This document shows, piece by piece, positions 45,519 through 57,396 of a DNA stretch of 64,000 nucleotides (position 1 is the first letter of the stretch; every line of letters begins with the position of its first letter). The position numbers and the translations under genes were made by a program. The stretch is from Raffaelea ambrosiae (lineage: Eukaryota > Ascomycota > Sordariomycetes > Ophiostomatales > Ophiostomataceae): the NCBI GenBank assembly GCA_002778195.1, contig PCDI01000006.1:1679950-1743949 (forward strand), read 5' to 3'. The notes beneath the pieces are model-generated. The model worked only from the letters and a program-made list of their open reading frames with translations, searched no databases and was not told the origin of the DNA.

Positions 45519-47692
45519 TCAAATGATGCACACCCGGAGCCGGTTGCCGCGCAGCTCGCTCTTCGGCAGCTGCACATCCGACTTGTTGAAGTCGTGCAAC
45601 AGCAGCCAGCACATCATCCGGAACACCAGCGTGCACCACACATCGTTGGTCTCGTGCGGGTCGACCTGCGGCCACGACTGCCGCCGCTCGTACTGCCATC
45701 GGCTTGTGAGTGCCCTGTTCGCCTTGGCCACCACGTGGACTCGCAGCGTCGAGAAGTAGATGTCCATCAGCTTCTTCTGCCTTGTCTCCGGGGACGCGCG
45801 CATCAGCTCGTCAAAGTTGACATGGCTGTCTGAGCTGAACGCCGAGTTCGCGTCGTCGTCGTCGTCGTCGTCGTCTCCAGCCCCGGACCTGGACCCGCCC
45901 GCTGTGCTCCCGGAAGGCCCAGCAGAGCCAGCGGACAGCCCGGCGGCCGTGCTGGCTTCCGACCCATCGTACTCGCTCCCGCTGTTCACCATGAGGAGGA
46001 GTTCCTGGATGTGCTCGCGCAGCACGAGTTCCACCTCCTTTTTGCGCTCCTTCAGATACGCGTCGCACTTTTCCAGCACCGTGTGCAGCGAGTTCAGCAG
46101 GGGCCGGTAGATGAATTCCTGCCCGTGTTGTTCCCTGTCGCGATTCGCTTTCTCCTGCAGCTTCTCCACGATCTCCCCCGACATGGCCCGCAGGCTTTTG
46201 ATCTGCAGCCTCCCGGGATCGAGGCCACGACGCGCACCGCCAAAGATCTTCTCTTGGTACTCCACCAACAGGAGCCGCAGGCTGAAGTACTTCTTGTCCC
46301 AGTGGTAGAACGTCGGGTTCGGCAGCAACCGGTAGAAGCTGTCTTTGATGTGCAGGGTTTTGCCCAGCATGCCGACGATTTCAAAAGCCACTGCCTCGTC
46401 AGCAATGCGAAAAGAGAAAAAAGAATGAAGAAGTGGTTGGATCGACGGGCGAAAGGAGGACAAGAAAAACACACACACACACAAAAAAAAAAAAAAAACA
46501 TACAAGGAAACAAATGGCTATGCTTCTTCGTGTCGTCACGCACGCAGTTGGACGTGCTCGTGTTGCACCCCAGCGCGGTCAGCGTCTCGGCCAGCTCGTT
46601 CCGGCTGCCCAGCTGCAGCATCGTGAGGTCATGCACGTCGTCCGTGGGAAACACAAGCCTCCGGATGTCGAAGTCGTCGTGGAAAAGGGTCGGCACGAAT
46701 CCGAAAGCCAGCTCCTTGATCTCGTCTGCCGGGATCAGTCGGTTCTCCTTGAACTGGCTCTTGCCGCAGATCTGGAACGTGAACACCATGCCCAGCTCCG
46801 CCATGTGGCTCCCCGTCAGCATGTAGCCGTTTCCCTCCCCGCGGTACCGACCCTGCGACCGGTCAAACTCCTTCCAGTAGATCCCCAGCATCGCCGCCAT
46901 CTCAATCAGGTGCGTGATGGTCGTCGTGGCGTACGGCCGCTTGATCCCGTTGGGCATCGTGTCCCACGACTGCGGCTTGGCCTGGAGAGCCACGCAGAGC
47001 TTGTGCTCCCCAAACTCGAATTTTCTGCCGGGGTTTCTCTTCAGCTGCTCCTCCTGCCACAAAGACGACTCTCTCTCCATATACTGCAGCTGCTGCAGCA
47101 TGCGCACCCAGGTCGACATCTCGCTGTCGGTCGTGTGCACGCCCTTGCCGTCGTCCTTGTGTAGGACCCTCGAGATGGCCAGCTCCATAGATGACCGCGC
47201 GGAGGGCACGGACCGCATCTCTATCGGAAGCGGAAGCGAGGGGAGACCAGAGCCGCCCTGCCTCTGGCGCACCCTGTTGGACTCGGCGCGCCTGTTGGGC
47301 ACCACAGTGCCCAGCGCGCCGGCCCCGTAAAACGTGTTCTGTTTCCCCTGGTCGGAATTGTGTGCTTGGCTGGGGTCGCCCGCACGCGTCTCCCGGAAGC
47401 TTTCGTCCGTCCCATTGACATAGTGAATCTCGGCGTGCTTGATGGGGCCCTTTGGGTTGTCCGGCGCGCACACGAAGAACACCGGCGTCTCGAACGACAC
47501 GCGGAAGCGCATCTCGCTGAGGCGGAAGGTGCGCTTCTTGGACGTGTGCCAGGCGCCGACGACCTCCTCTTCGAGGTTGGAGTAGCCAGCAGCCGACGCC
47601 ATGTACTGCTGCACCACCTGCAGGATCGTGCCGATCAGCGCGATGGCCGACACCACCAGGGCCACGATGGCCACATTGTCTGACAAGCCCAT
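45519..47692 (-). CDS. Modin-like fungal protein
   Basis: Exons 47692-46540 and 46390-45519 give 674 residues. The N-terminus MGLSDNVAIVALVVSAIALIGT is a membrane segment or signal anchor. It is followed by QYMASAAGYSN, the opening I associate with fungal proteins annotated as modin after the Podospora gene. The body has aromatic-rich blocks (RFRVSFETPVFFVCAPDNPKGP, TTTITHLIEMAAMLGIYWKEFD) and a long C-terminal region with a run of eight Asp. It ends in DVQLPKSELRGNRLRVCII. The intron contains a CA/GT dinucleotide run beside an A/T homopolymer (about 46470-46499); its exact ends are the weak point (GTGACG...GGCAG chosen for phase). The biochemical role of the family is unknown to me; Podospora modin was linked to heterokaryon-incompatibility genetics. 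Confidence 0.72.
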
Positions 47693-48321
47693 GGCCACTG
47701 GTTCCGCGCGGTGGACGCGATCGTCGGTGGGGGCTGGGGGGATCGGGGGATCGGGGAGGAAGAAAGAGAACACCCAGGAGGAGTGTCGTAGGAAAGTTGG
47801 ACGTCGCAAACAATCGGCTGTTGTGTCTGATTGATGCCCAATATCGACAAAGATCGCGAGACTTCTGCGCACTGGACGACGATGTCTGCCCAGCCCACGA
47901 GAAGACAAGAAAAGGGGAAGACAGGCTCCAGCGCCAAGCGAAGCAGGCTTTATAACCCACAAAACGTGCAAAAAGCTTCTCTGGCCGCCTTCCAGCGCCA
48001 GACGAGGCTTCGAGCATGCACGGGGAAAAGAAGGACATCGGCAGCATGGGTGGCAGGAAGCCCTCCCCAAAATCAGCCAATGGGCGGCGCCAGCGACCAA
48101 GCCTCGGAGGCGGAGCCCTGCACCAGGGCCCGGCGGTGCTGATCTACAGAAGGTACACCGCCGTCCGGCATGTTTGCGCAGGCTACTTTGTAGAAAGGCT
48201 GATCGTGGAGACACATGGTCGCCGCGGCCGTCCAAACGGGCCGTCAAGCGAGTTGTCGTGTCGGGAAACAACAACAACAAGAACAACCACCACCACCACC
48301 ACCCAAGAAAAAAAAATATTT

Positions 48322-48342
48322 CGCAATTGTCTGACAATTGCG
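48322..48342. repeat. Perfect 9-bp inverted repeat
   Basis: CGCAATTGT, spacer CTG, ACAATTGCG. It lies 630 bp upstream of the modin-like start, beside a CAC repeat and an A tract. It could be a dimeric regulator site. Confidence 0.6.
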
Positions 48343-49938
48343 TAGTAGTAATTTTGGAGACGCAGTTCAGACGAAGGAAAGAGCCGCCCAGCAAAAGCGG
48401 ACAAACAGAGCCACCCGCCAAGTGCGTTAGCCCCGTCTGCAGTGGCTTGGAATTCGAGCGGCTTGGTCCGTGCGGCCCCGGCCATATCTGGCCAATCAAA
48501 AAAGGCCTAAGCGAGCTCACGCTATCGAGTCGTCGTGCGTTTGTCCCGAAATTAGGGCGCCGTTGAATGTCGTTGGCAGCACTAGTGAGAGCGTTGTGTT
48601 GCCTCTGTTTTGATCTTCAGACAACTCACATCACACAGTTACGTACACGTCCTCGTGTGTTATCACGCATTAACACGTCTTCAGCCCCCTGTCTTCTATG
48701 CCTGAGGGGCGAGCACGCGTCCATAATGGACACAGCCCCCCCTCCCCCGTAAACATACCTTTTCTTTCCTGTAACTAGTTATACCGTAGTTTGTGGTGCT
48801 GTATTTTGCCCTGTTTGGCCGGTTCCTTCTGGCTTCTCCCGTTGCGGCCCATCCTCCGTCGACCATTCGCGCTCGGCACTGGCCACGCAGGACAGCCAGA
48901 CACAAGAGCGCCGTCGGCTGCAACACGCCATCTGTGCACTCGCTGGCAGCACGCTCGAGGGGGGGGGGGCCATCCCGAGCGGTCGGGAGGGACAGGGTTA
49001 AAGTTGATGGCATCCAACATCCTGCCGGATCGAGGGTCCCATCCCTTGCCAGACACCACACTTCCCGCTGACGGCACGCCCCCGTCGTCCCTTGTGCTGG
49101 GCTGGACGGCATGAGCCTCGAATATTGTACATCGAGCATCGTGCATTGTACACTGTACATTGTACATTGTACATGCCTCACTGGATACGAGTACTCCCTT
49201 TCAGCACAAGCGTGCGTTCAGCACAAGCGCGCGAGATTGCTTGCTCGACTGGCAACCCCCCCCCTTGGTTGAGAACGCAACCTCCGGCCTCACCGACGCT
49301 TGCGTGTCTGATTGGATGGAATGCGACGCCGCGAGTTGGCTTCGCGACAGAAATAGCATTGACGCAAAAATACTCATCATAAATGCTCTCCGTTGCCTAT
49401 CCGTGGTGATTGGCTCGTCACATTCCACACTACTGCCACAAGTACGGCTAATGCCATAAGCAAGGTGTTTCTCAGCTCATGCCAGTCGCGCTTTCAGGCT
49501 CAGGAACGCTCCACATCTTATCCCAAAAGGTGGCGAGCTACTTCAGCTGGCCGCCGCTACTGCAGTACGGCTCTATGCTGCTCGGTTGCATGCCATGTCG
49601 CAAACCATGTTGCCCAGTGTTGTCCGTTCTCACTGGATGGCCCCTTGGGGGTTAGATTTCTAGGGTAGCCCTCCCAGGACTACCCTGGAAATCTTGGAAA
49701 TCTCCTTGAACATCGTCTTGAAAACAATCCCCTGCAAGTCTAAAGTATACACGAAAGTCCCGCGCGCGGGTCGTTCATCCACGGGGCCCGAGGATGTCCT
49801 AGACCCTGTCTGTAGCCGTTGCGGCCGTTGGTCGTCCTCCACCCCCCCTCGGACCAGGCCAGCCTTGGAAGGCGTTTCGCCACAAACGGCCACCAGACTT
49901 GCAGGCCCGTCTCCTCTCGACGGAGAGACCGGTATATC

Positions 49939-49990
49939 GCCCACAGTCGTCCACAGTCGCCCACAGTCGCCCACAGTCGCCCACAGTTCG
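49939..49990 (+). repeat. 10-bp tandem repeat
   Basis: Five units of CCACAGTCGC with single changes in the first and last. The units are contiguous without spacers, so this is a minisatellite. Confidence 0.85.
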
Positions 49991-51212
49991 CTTCCAGAGG
50001 CCCCAGGGATCCCCATGGGTCCGTGCCTCTTTCCAGGTCGCCGTTCATCAGTACAACCCTACCACCAACCCTACATAGTCAGGGCAACATGACGAGGATT
50101 CTTCCGCATTATGGCCAAGTCGGGCCAGAGACACATTCAGCTGCCTCATGCCTACCTTTGGCGATCACTGCTCCATCAGAGCAACCCAATTCCCAGCCGA
50201 GCTAAAATGTCCGTGTTAATCATTGGGGGCACGGAAATGGGGGGGAGGGGGGGGTTCCGATGCTGTACTCCTGGGCCTTAGCAGCTCCACCAGGCGACCG
50301 GTGCTTCTCCGGTTCTTGGAGCACCTGGACGTGGAGAGAAGGAAAAAATTTTGCGTCTCGACTCATGGCCGGTCAAAGCCACCCTTTCCTTGCAGGCGGT
50401 CTCCCTGCTGCTATTGGCTGTCTCTGTCTAATTGGCCTGCAATGTGCGGATGCTGGGTCGTGTGTGAACTTCCTCACCGGCCCGGGCTTGCTGGCTGGCT
50501 CCTGGATAGCCTCATGCTCCACTGTTCCTCCAAGACACGAACTATTGCCTCTGGCAACATGGGGAGATTCTTCGGCTTACATGGACACGGGGCCGGGGAG
50601 CTGAAGAGTCCTCGATGGACCATCTTCGATGGAACGTCCTCGATGGAGCTGGCCGTGCGTCCAGGGCATGCTATAGCTCGTGGCAGATTCTTCGGCTCGA
50701 GCTTTTGCCAGCCATCATGCTGCTGTATTTCTCGTTTTATTTTTTGGGGGTTTTATTTTTTGGTAGTATTGGTGGGCTCGCTTTCCATGTTCGATCATCA
50801 TAACAGGCAATTCCTTCGGTTTTCTTCACCGAAAACCCGGGATGCTTGTCCAGCTGGCCGAAGAGGAGTCTTATACGCCGGGTGGGTGGATTTCAACTGA
50901 AGGAGGGTATGTGTCCCTCTGTCAGCCTTTCTCGCCCTCCTTGTTCTCCCGTGCTGTCCCCCCCTATTATTTTTTACCTGCTGCGCTATGTGTGTTGCTT
51001 GCCGTCCCCAACTGGCCAGTCCCTTAGTCGTAGTGGGCTATATCAGGAGGCCTTTTCCATGACCATAGGTGTGTCCGGCGTAAAAGAAAACTCTTCGCAC
51101 AAAATCAAAATCAAAATCATAATCATCTCTGTTTCCCTTCACCCATCCTACCACGACCCCAAAGTCTCTTACCGTCCATCCTACTATCAATACCCCGGGC
51201 TCTGCTTTGAAT

Positions 51213-52981
51213 ATGGTTGCTGTACCGACATCTCCTGGCTCAGGCTCCCTGGGCGGCTGTCTACAAGGTCTAATGCCACAGACTCTCATGCATCAAGAGG
51301 AGTTTACCGCACGGCCAAACTCGACCGAAAACATCTCAAATCTTGCTCAGCACCATAGTGAGCAGCCAGGTCTATCGCACACTGACAATTTGGCCTGCGC
51401 ACTGGCGCCATTTTCGATGGAAGACGACGCCAACAGGGATCTTTCCGTGATGGTCCAGGAAACGCCCATGTTCTTCTCTCCCGGACCACAAGAAAACTCG
51501 ACAGCGAATCAAATGAACCTAGACGGCTATCCTAGCAGCACTGGCGGCAGTTCTCTGAGCCGAGGACCCTCGTCTCTGTTCGGTGTTGACTCGACGACGG
51601 GGTTGACAGTCGCGAGCCAGCTGGCGCCAACGCAGGCTACAGCGCTGCCCCAGACGCAGCATGCCGGGACAGGCCCAGGCGATCCGCAGGCAATCGTGGC
51701 AAGGACCGGGTCAGCAGGCCTTGTACAGGGCATTCTCCTCCCGGAAACGACCTACTACCGACGGTCTGACCGGCCGTTTCCCCTGAAGAGATACACGGTT
51801 CTTCTCGACGAGGCCATCGTCGATTCCGACTGTGGCTCGGAGGTCGTCAACTCTGCCACGGGCGGCATCGTCGGCCACATCATCCAGGTTGTGCAATGCT
51901 CCCGCGTCCAAGTTGTCTATGTTGACTCGCTGGCGGACTCGGTCTGGGATGTGAACAGCCGCTTTGATCAGGAAGCCCGTCTCGCCACACTCTGGTACAA
52001 CAAGCAGCCGGGTCCCATGTCTTTGCAAGGAGGAGCCAGCGCAGGCACGGACGTTCATGGGGTCGAGGCCATCTTTAGGTCGCCGGGATTTCGTAAGTGC
52101 GGTGTAGTCGCTGTCCCCCCCCCCCAAAAAAAACCGATGGGTGCACTATGTATGGGATTCCTGGATTGCTAACAAGAGACCTTGGGTCAAAAGATTCCTC
52201 AGCATACCCCAGCCAGGCTAGTCATGCCCCTGCCGAGAGCGATGTTGCAAAGCCCCCGCCGTGGATGACCCCGACGTCCAGTCCGCCCCAAGCCAAGTTC
52301 CCCTTCGTGGAGCCAGCGTCTTCCATGCTTGCCCTGGCAGAAAATTGCGCACGCCGATCAGGCCAGAGCAAGCCGCAGGGAATGCAATTCATCCACTACA
52401 GTGTCAGCGGCGGAGAGGCAAAGAGGTCGGCTTCTGGAAGCGAGAGCGAGCAGCATGGAGTCCCCGAGTCCTCCCCGCTGTCACAGCGCAGGGACAGCCC
52501 GAGACAGAGAGGCGCATCGCCGACCGAGCTCTTGCCAGACAGGACGTGCCCGAATCGGGCTTGCGACTACCACAAGAGAGGCTTCCGACGCAGACACGAT
52601 CTCATTCGACACATAATCACGCACTACGATGGGCTTATGTACTGCAGCTTGTGTCCCGAGGCCTTTACATCTGCCTTTACACAGGAGTTTCAGCGCGTGG
52701 AGCCACTGAAACGGCACCTCGCGGCCGTCCACGGTGCGGCCAAGTTCCGAAAGACGCTGAACAAGACGGAGAGGTTTCTGAAGATGCGGATCAAGGACTA
52801 CCCGGCCGTGGAAGACGGGCACTGCAGCGTGTGCGCTCAGAGATTTGCGAGCGCTACGGACTTGTACAACCATATTGAGGGTTGCGTGGTGCGGGCCATG
52901 ATCGAGCGATATGCTGGAAAAGATGCGGCGGCAGCAGCGGATAAGTGGGTTCCTTTCCCGGGAGCAAGCATGCAGGAATGA
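51213..52981 (+). CDS. C2H2 zinc-finger protein, putative transcription factor
   Basis: Exons 51213-52092 and 52203-52981 give 552 residues (an alternative acceptor nine bases upstream at 52194 also keeps frame). The first 190 residues are disordered and Ser/Thr/Gln-rich. A middle region from about residue 180 to 290 (YYRRSDRPFPLKRYTVLLDE ... ARLATLWYNKQPGP) looks folded but is not recognised. Residues about 409-521 carry fingers CPNRACDYHKRGFRRRHDLI-RH, CSLCPEAF ... LKRHLAAVH and CSVCAQRFASATDLYNH. This arrangement is common in fungal C2H2 regulators. The intron has GTAAGT, a CTAAC branch and a C11/A8 homopolymer stretch. No target can be inferred. The ATG at 51213 is the first in frame. Confidence 0.8.
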
Positions 52982-53589
52982 CTAGGGAACGCGCAGAGAC
53001 AGTGCAGCCGGTGGGCTGCTGTGACGAGAAGAGGATTGCCAGCAGTGATACGCTTGAGGATACACATGAATAGCGTTTGGGCCGCGATTTTGGATAGCCC
53101 TCTGAGATTTGGACAAGTAATGTTAGGCTGCGGTCAGAACAAGCAGACAATTTCAATGCAGACCAGTTCAGAACAGTTCGGAACAGCCCAAAACGGCTCA
53201 GACCATGGGTTTTGCCTATTTCAGCGTGTAAGTGAACGCTGCACGCCATAGTTGTGCACCAAGGGCCGAGACCCGCCACAATGGCAAACAAAACACGCGC
53301 AGACATGGCTCTGCACTGTACGGGATACCTCTGCACTGGCCCGGCTTACACTCGCTGACACCTGCCCACGGTGGCAAGTCGTATCCTCGCTTCCCAAAAA
53401 GGCCCTAGAAGCAAGCTGTTCTGCAGCGCCTTGCGGGATGCCGCTGACTCATCGTACGACTTCCGACAGCAAGTATTAGAGCCTCAATATAGTTAGTAAT
53501 CTTACACCAGACATGGATACGAGCGCCACCTCAAAAGAATCCCCCAAGTCCCAATCAAATTCGGCGAAGCAGAAACAGCAGGGGCGGCT
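52982..53589. other. Intergenic region between tandem genes
   Basis: 3' flank of the C2H2 gene and promoter/leader of the Zn2Cys6 gene. An ATG at 53514 opens a different frame that stops after 44 codons and may act as an upstream ORF. Nothing else seen. Confidence 0.5.
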
Positions 53590-56500
53590 ATGTCGCATGC
53601 TTCCCTCCCAGCCAACAGCGGCGCAGGCGGGCACGGCCAGTCGGTAGACGGGGTCGGCCTGCAAACAGCCTCGACGGCGACGCCGGCCGATGGGACCTGG
53701 TCGGCTCCCGGAGGAGCCACCAGAGCAGACCCGGTGCTGCCGCCTCCAATGCCGCCGACGCAGAGGGCTCCAGCTCCGGCCCCGTCCCCCGCTGCCAAAC
53801 CGCGCAGCTGCATCACCTGTCGCCAGCGCAAGGTGCGCTGCGATAAGCTCTCGCCATGCTCCAACTGCCGGCGAGCCGACATCCAGTGCGTGGTCCCGTC
53901 CCTGGAGAGGCCACCGCGATGGGCGCGGCGCATGCGACAGCAGCAAGAACAACAACGGCAAACCACCCAGCAGAACCAGCCGCTGTTGTCCAAGAAGACG
54001 TCGCCATCCACCTTGACCAGCTCGCCCCATGCCCCGTCGTCGAGCTCGCACAGCGCCAGAGACGTAAATTCTGTGCTGGAGCGCCTCCGAAATCTAGAGG
54101 ACCTTGTGCGGGAGCTGGGCCGCGCCTCCGAAGCGCCTCGGGTCCCCACCCACGTTGCCCAGGCCGCGTCGGACCCCGGCCGCGCAGCGCAGGCAGGCGT
54201 GGCCAGAAGTGACCAGGACCAGAGCATGCCTGTCCAGGAGAGGCTCGGGCGGCTCATCCTCGACGACGACACGAGCAGCCGCAGCCGGTACGTCAGCAGC
54301 GGCTTCTGGTCCAAGATCAACGACGAGCTCGACGACCTGCGCCTGGAGACGGCGAGCCTCGCCGACGAGGAGGAGTCCGGCAACAACGACTACGGCCCCG
54401 ACCTCCAAGAGGCGCCGGGCCAGCGCCGGACGTCCAGCGGAGAGCCGTCGCGGCCGCCAGAGGAGCGGCACGCATTCTTATTCGGCCACGCACGCGCCCC
54501 GGCCTGGGGCAGCATTGCCGCATACCGACCGCTGCCGTCCCAGATCCCCTTCCTGTTCCAGGTGTACCTGACCAACGTCAACCCGATCATCCAGGTCATC
54601 CACGTGCCCACTGTGCGGAAGATGATCGCCGCCTTCCTCGAGGAGGGCACGGGTGCCGAGGGCGAGCTGAGCCTGTCCAACGAGGCGCTACTCTTTGCTA
54701 TCTACCACGCTGCCGTGGCCTCTATGGGCGAGGAAGAGGTACATGGCAGTCATGGCCCCGTTCCTCTCTGTAGTGTCTTTTTGTGTCTTTTTTGTCACCT
54801 TTTTGTCACCTTTTTGTCACCTTTTTTGTCTCTTTTTCTGTCTCCTTTTTTGTCTCTTTTTTTGTCTCCTTTCGCTTTTGTCCCCCCCCTTTGCGCGTAT
54901 TTCTTCTGTCTGGTAACCAATACCCAGGCTAACAGGCAACATAGGTCACCAGGAACTTTGCCTCGCCCAAGGGCGAGCTGATCCTCAGGTTCCGCCGAGG
55001 CTTCGAGGTGGCCCTCGCCCGGGCCGACTTCCTCAACACGGCCGACATTGTGCTCGTCCAGGCCCTGTCCATATTCCTCATTCTCGTGCGCCGGTACGAC
55101 AGTCCGCGCTTCGTGTGGATGATGACGGGCCTGCTGATCCGCATGGGCCTGGCCCTTGGCCTGCAGCGCGACGGAAGCAGCTTCGGCACGTCGCTCACGC
55201 CCTACGAGGTCGAGATCCGTCGCCGCGCGTGGTGGACGCTGGTCTCCCTGGACGTCCGCTCGTCCGAGGACCAGGGATCTGAGCTGACCATCGCCCCAGA
55301 CTCGTTCAGCACGCGGCTCCCGCTGAACATCAACGACGACGACCTGAGCGAGCTCACCAAGGCCATGCCAGTCGAACGGAAAGAGCTGACAGACATGACG
55401 CACGCGTTGCTGAACATGGAGATGTCGCGCCTGTCCCAGAACATGATGGCCCTGGCGGCCAAGGCCATGAAGCAGCAGGGCCAGCAGCCGGGCAGCGGCG
55501 ACGGCCCGCACATGACGCCGGGGGAGCTGATGGCCGAGCACGCGCGCATGCTCGAGGAGATCTACCAGCGGCTGGACGACGTCTACCTGCAGTATTCGCC
55601 CAACATGCAGGACGTGACATACTGGACCGGGATGACGTGCACGCATCTGTTCCTGTCCAAGATGACGCTCATCGTGTACTTGCCGACGTTTCTTCGCGAC
55701 CGCCAGGCCCGCACGCAGCAGCAGACGGCCGAGGAGCAGACGGCCGAGGACAGCAAGCTGCGCTGCCGCCTGCTCAACTGCGCCATCGAGGTGGCCGAGT
55801 TCTACCACGCCCTCAACGTCGAGCCTGCCGGCCGCCGTCTGCGGTGGCTCTTTGAGACGTACACCCAGTGGCACGCCATCGCGTACCTGCTGATCGAGAC
55901 CGGCCGCGCGCCGTGGGACCCAACGGTGGAGCGTGCCTGGGTGGCCCTGCACAGCCCGTATCTGATCCCCGCGGCCCTCCGCGACTCGGGCGACAGCCAG
56001 CGCTTTCCAACGTCGCGCGCGGCGGCGGCCAGTACCGGTGCCGGTATGGGTGCCGGTGCCGGTCCAAAAGGCAGCGGCAGCAGCGCTGGCACAGACAACT
56101 GGACGCAGCTCTTTTGGCTGCCGATGCGCCGGATGATGGCCAGAGCACGCCGCCACCGCGCAGCCGAGCTCGCGCGTCTGCGCGTCGACACACTGTCCGC
56201 GCGCTCTCTGGACATCGCCTACGAGACCACGCTGGCCAGAGGCCGCTCCCACCCGCTGTCCAATCCCGACGCCGTGGATCTCTTCCGCGACCGCTGGCGC
56301 AAGCTGGTCGGCCTGGACACCGCGTCCCCCCCGGGGCGGCCCTCGTCTGTGTCCGGAACAGCACCAGCGTCTGAGCACTCCACATCCAACAAGCCAACGC
56401 CTCCCGCACCGAGCACGGCAGAAACCGGTGGTCCAGCTACTGCGCAGCAGGGCTCTAGCCCGGCGAGCGGCAGCGGAAACAAACACCTTGGCCAGGCGGG

Positions 56501-56891
56501 CTCCGGCAACACTGCTAGCCTGGGTCCCGCGGCTAACGCCCATGCCAAGGCCGGCTTTTCGAACGCCTCTACATACGGCGTGCAGCCAGCAGACATCCAG
56601 CCCCAGCAGATCTTGCATTGCAACGAGAATTCCCACACAGAGACGATGAGCCGCAACCTGTACGACCCGTGGCCCTCCTGGGGAGGACTTGACTCTACTT
56701 CGGGCATGGCTGGCGGCAGCGGTGCTCCGGGCAATGTGCCACCCACGCTGGGCAACGACGCCCTGGGCATGGGGAGCGACGTGGATGCAGATATGGCCAT
56801 GGACATGGGGCTTGACGCCGACATGGACTGGGGCAACTGGTTTGCCTCGATCCGGGACTTGGAGAGGGCAGGGCCTTCGGAAGGGTTCTGA
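53590..56891 (+). CDS. Zn2Cys6 fungal transcription factor
   Basis: Exons 53590-54738 and 54945-56891 give 1031 residues. The binuclear zinc cluster has exact spacing: Cys 74, 77, 84, 90, 93 and 100 in CITCRQRKVRCDKLSPCSNC plus RRADIQC. A Gln-rich basic stretch follows, then a short coiled-coil-like segment (SVLERLRNLEDLVRELG, residues about 160-176). The fungal-specific transcription factor (middle homology) domain spans about residues 315-515, including VWMMTGLLIRMGLALGLQRD and RRRAWWTLVSLDVRSSEDQG. The C-terminal 250 residues are low-complexity with Met/Asp-rich acidic patches that could be an activation domain. The 206-nt intron contains a T-rich GTCACC/GTCTC repeat. No neighbouring pathway cluster hints at its target. 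Confidence 0.9.
54775..54885 (+). repeat. T-rich microsatellite inside an intron
   Basis: Repeated TTTTTGTCACC units passing into TTTTTGTCTC units, wholly within the intron of the Zn2Cys6 gene. It is likely to vary in length between strains. Confidence 0.75.
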
Positions 56892-57396
56892 CCCGTGCTC
56901 TGTGAAGCAAGCGCACACAAATGCAAACTGCAAGCCAAATTAGCGCGGCCGTTGCCCTCTACCGTTTTGTGTCACTGCTGTCCGTGTCTTGGAATGCACT
57001 CCCCAAGCACGCGAGCTCGTCTGGCGTCGGTCCACTGTAGATGATCTAGATAACCGCCAAATGGCCCCACTGTAATATACCAACGCGAGGGTGGTGTGAC
57101 TGCCGTTTTAGTTATCGCTGTCGGTCCGGTCGGCGAGCTGACCACTAACAAGCCCGGTCTCGAGCTTTCGGGGGCTTGCACGCAAACATCATGACAGCTG
57201 CACAATGACACTGCCCATTCAATCGCGACAGGCGACCCGATTTCTGCAGCAGGCCATCTCCGATCTTGGAAGCTTCGGACATCTCAGCATCCATCGTCTG
57301 CCCTACTGCCGTATTGCCACGAGAAGCAATAGCAGAGCATCGTCCTGGTCACAGAGGTCACAGAGGTCACAGAGGTGTCTTGGACAAGCCCGCGCC
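56892..57396. other. Intergenic region
   Basis: Spacer between two plus-strand genes. It includes a 9-bp GTCACAGAG repeat in three copies at 57348-57374. An in-frame ATG at 57205 could extend the next protein by 64 residues, but the ATG at 57397 has the better context. Confidence 0.5.

Larger units (their letters stand above)
47693..51212. other. Long divergent intergenic region (3.5 kb)
   Basis: Upstream of both the modin-like gene and the C2H2 gene. It holds a 21-bp palindrome (48322-48342), TGTACATTG-type repeats (49145-49173) and a 10-bp tandem repeat (49939-49990). A G run lies at 48960-48970. Open frames up to 225 codons (50223-50900) begin at non-ATG codons and have no protein-like pattern. 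No gene is supported. Confidence 0.5.

Noticed and set aside
49939..49990. CRISPR-like array
   Set aside because: Units are 10 bp and contiguous without spacers, in a fungal genome; it is a minisatellite.
50223..50900. 225-codon plus-strand frame upstream of the C2H2 gene
   Set aside because: It starts at TTG, is rich in Cys/Trp/Gly typical of non-coding translation, and has no motif.
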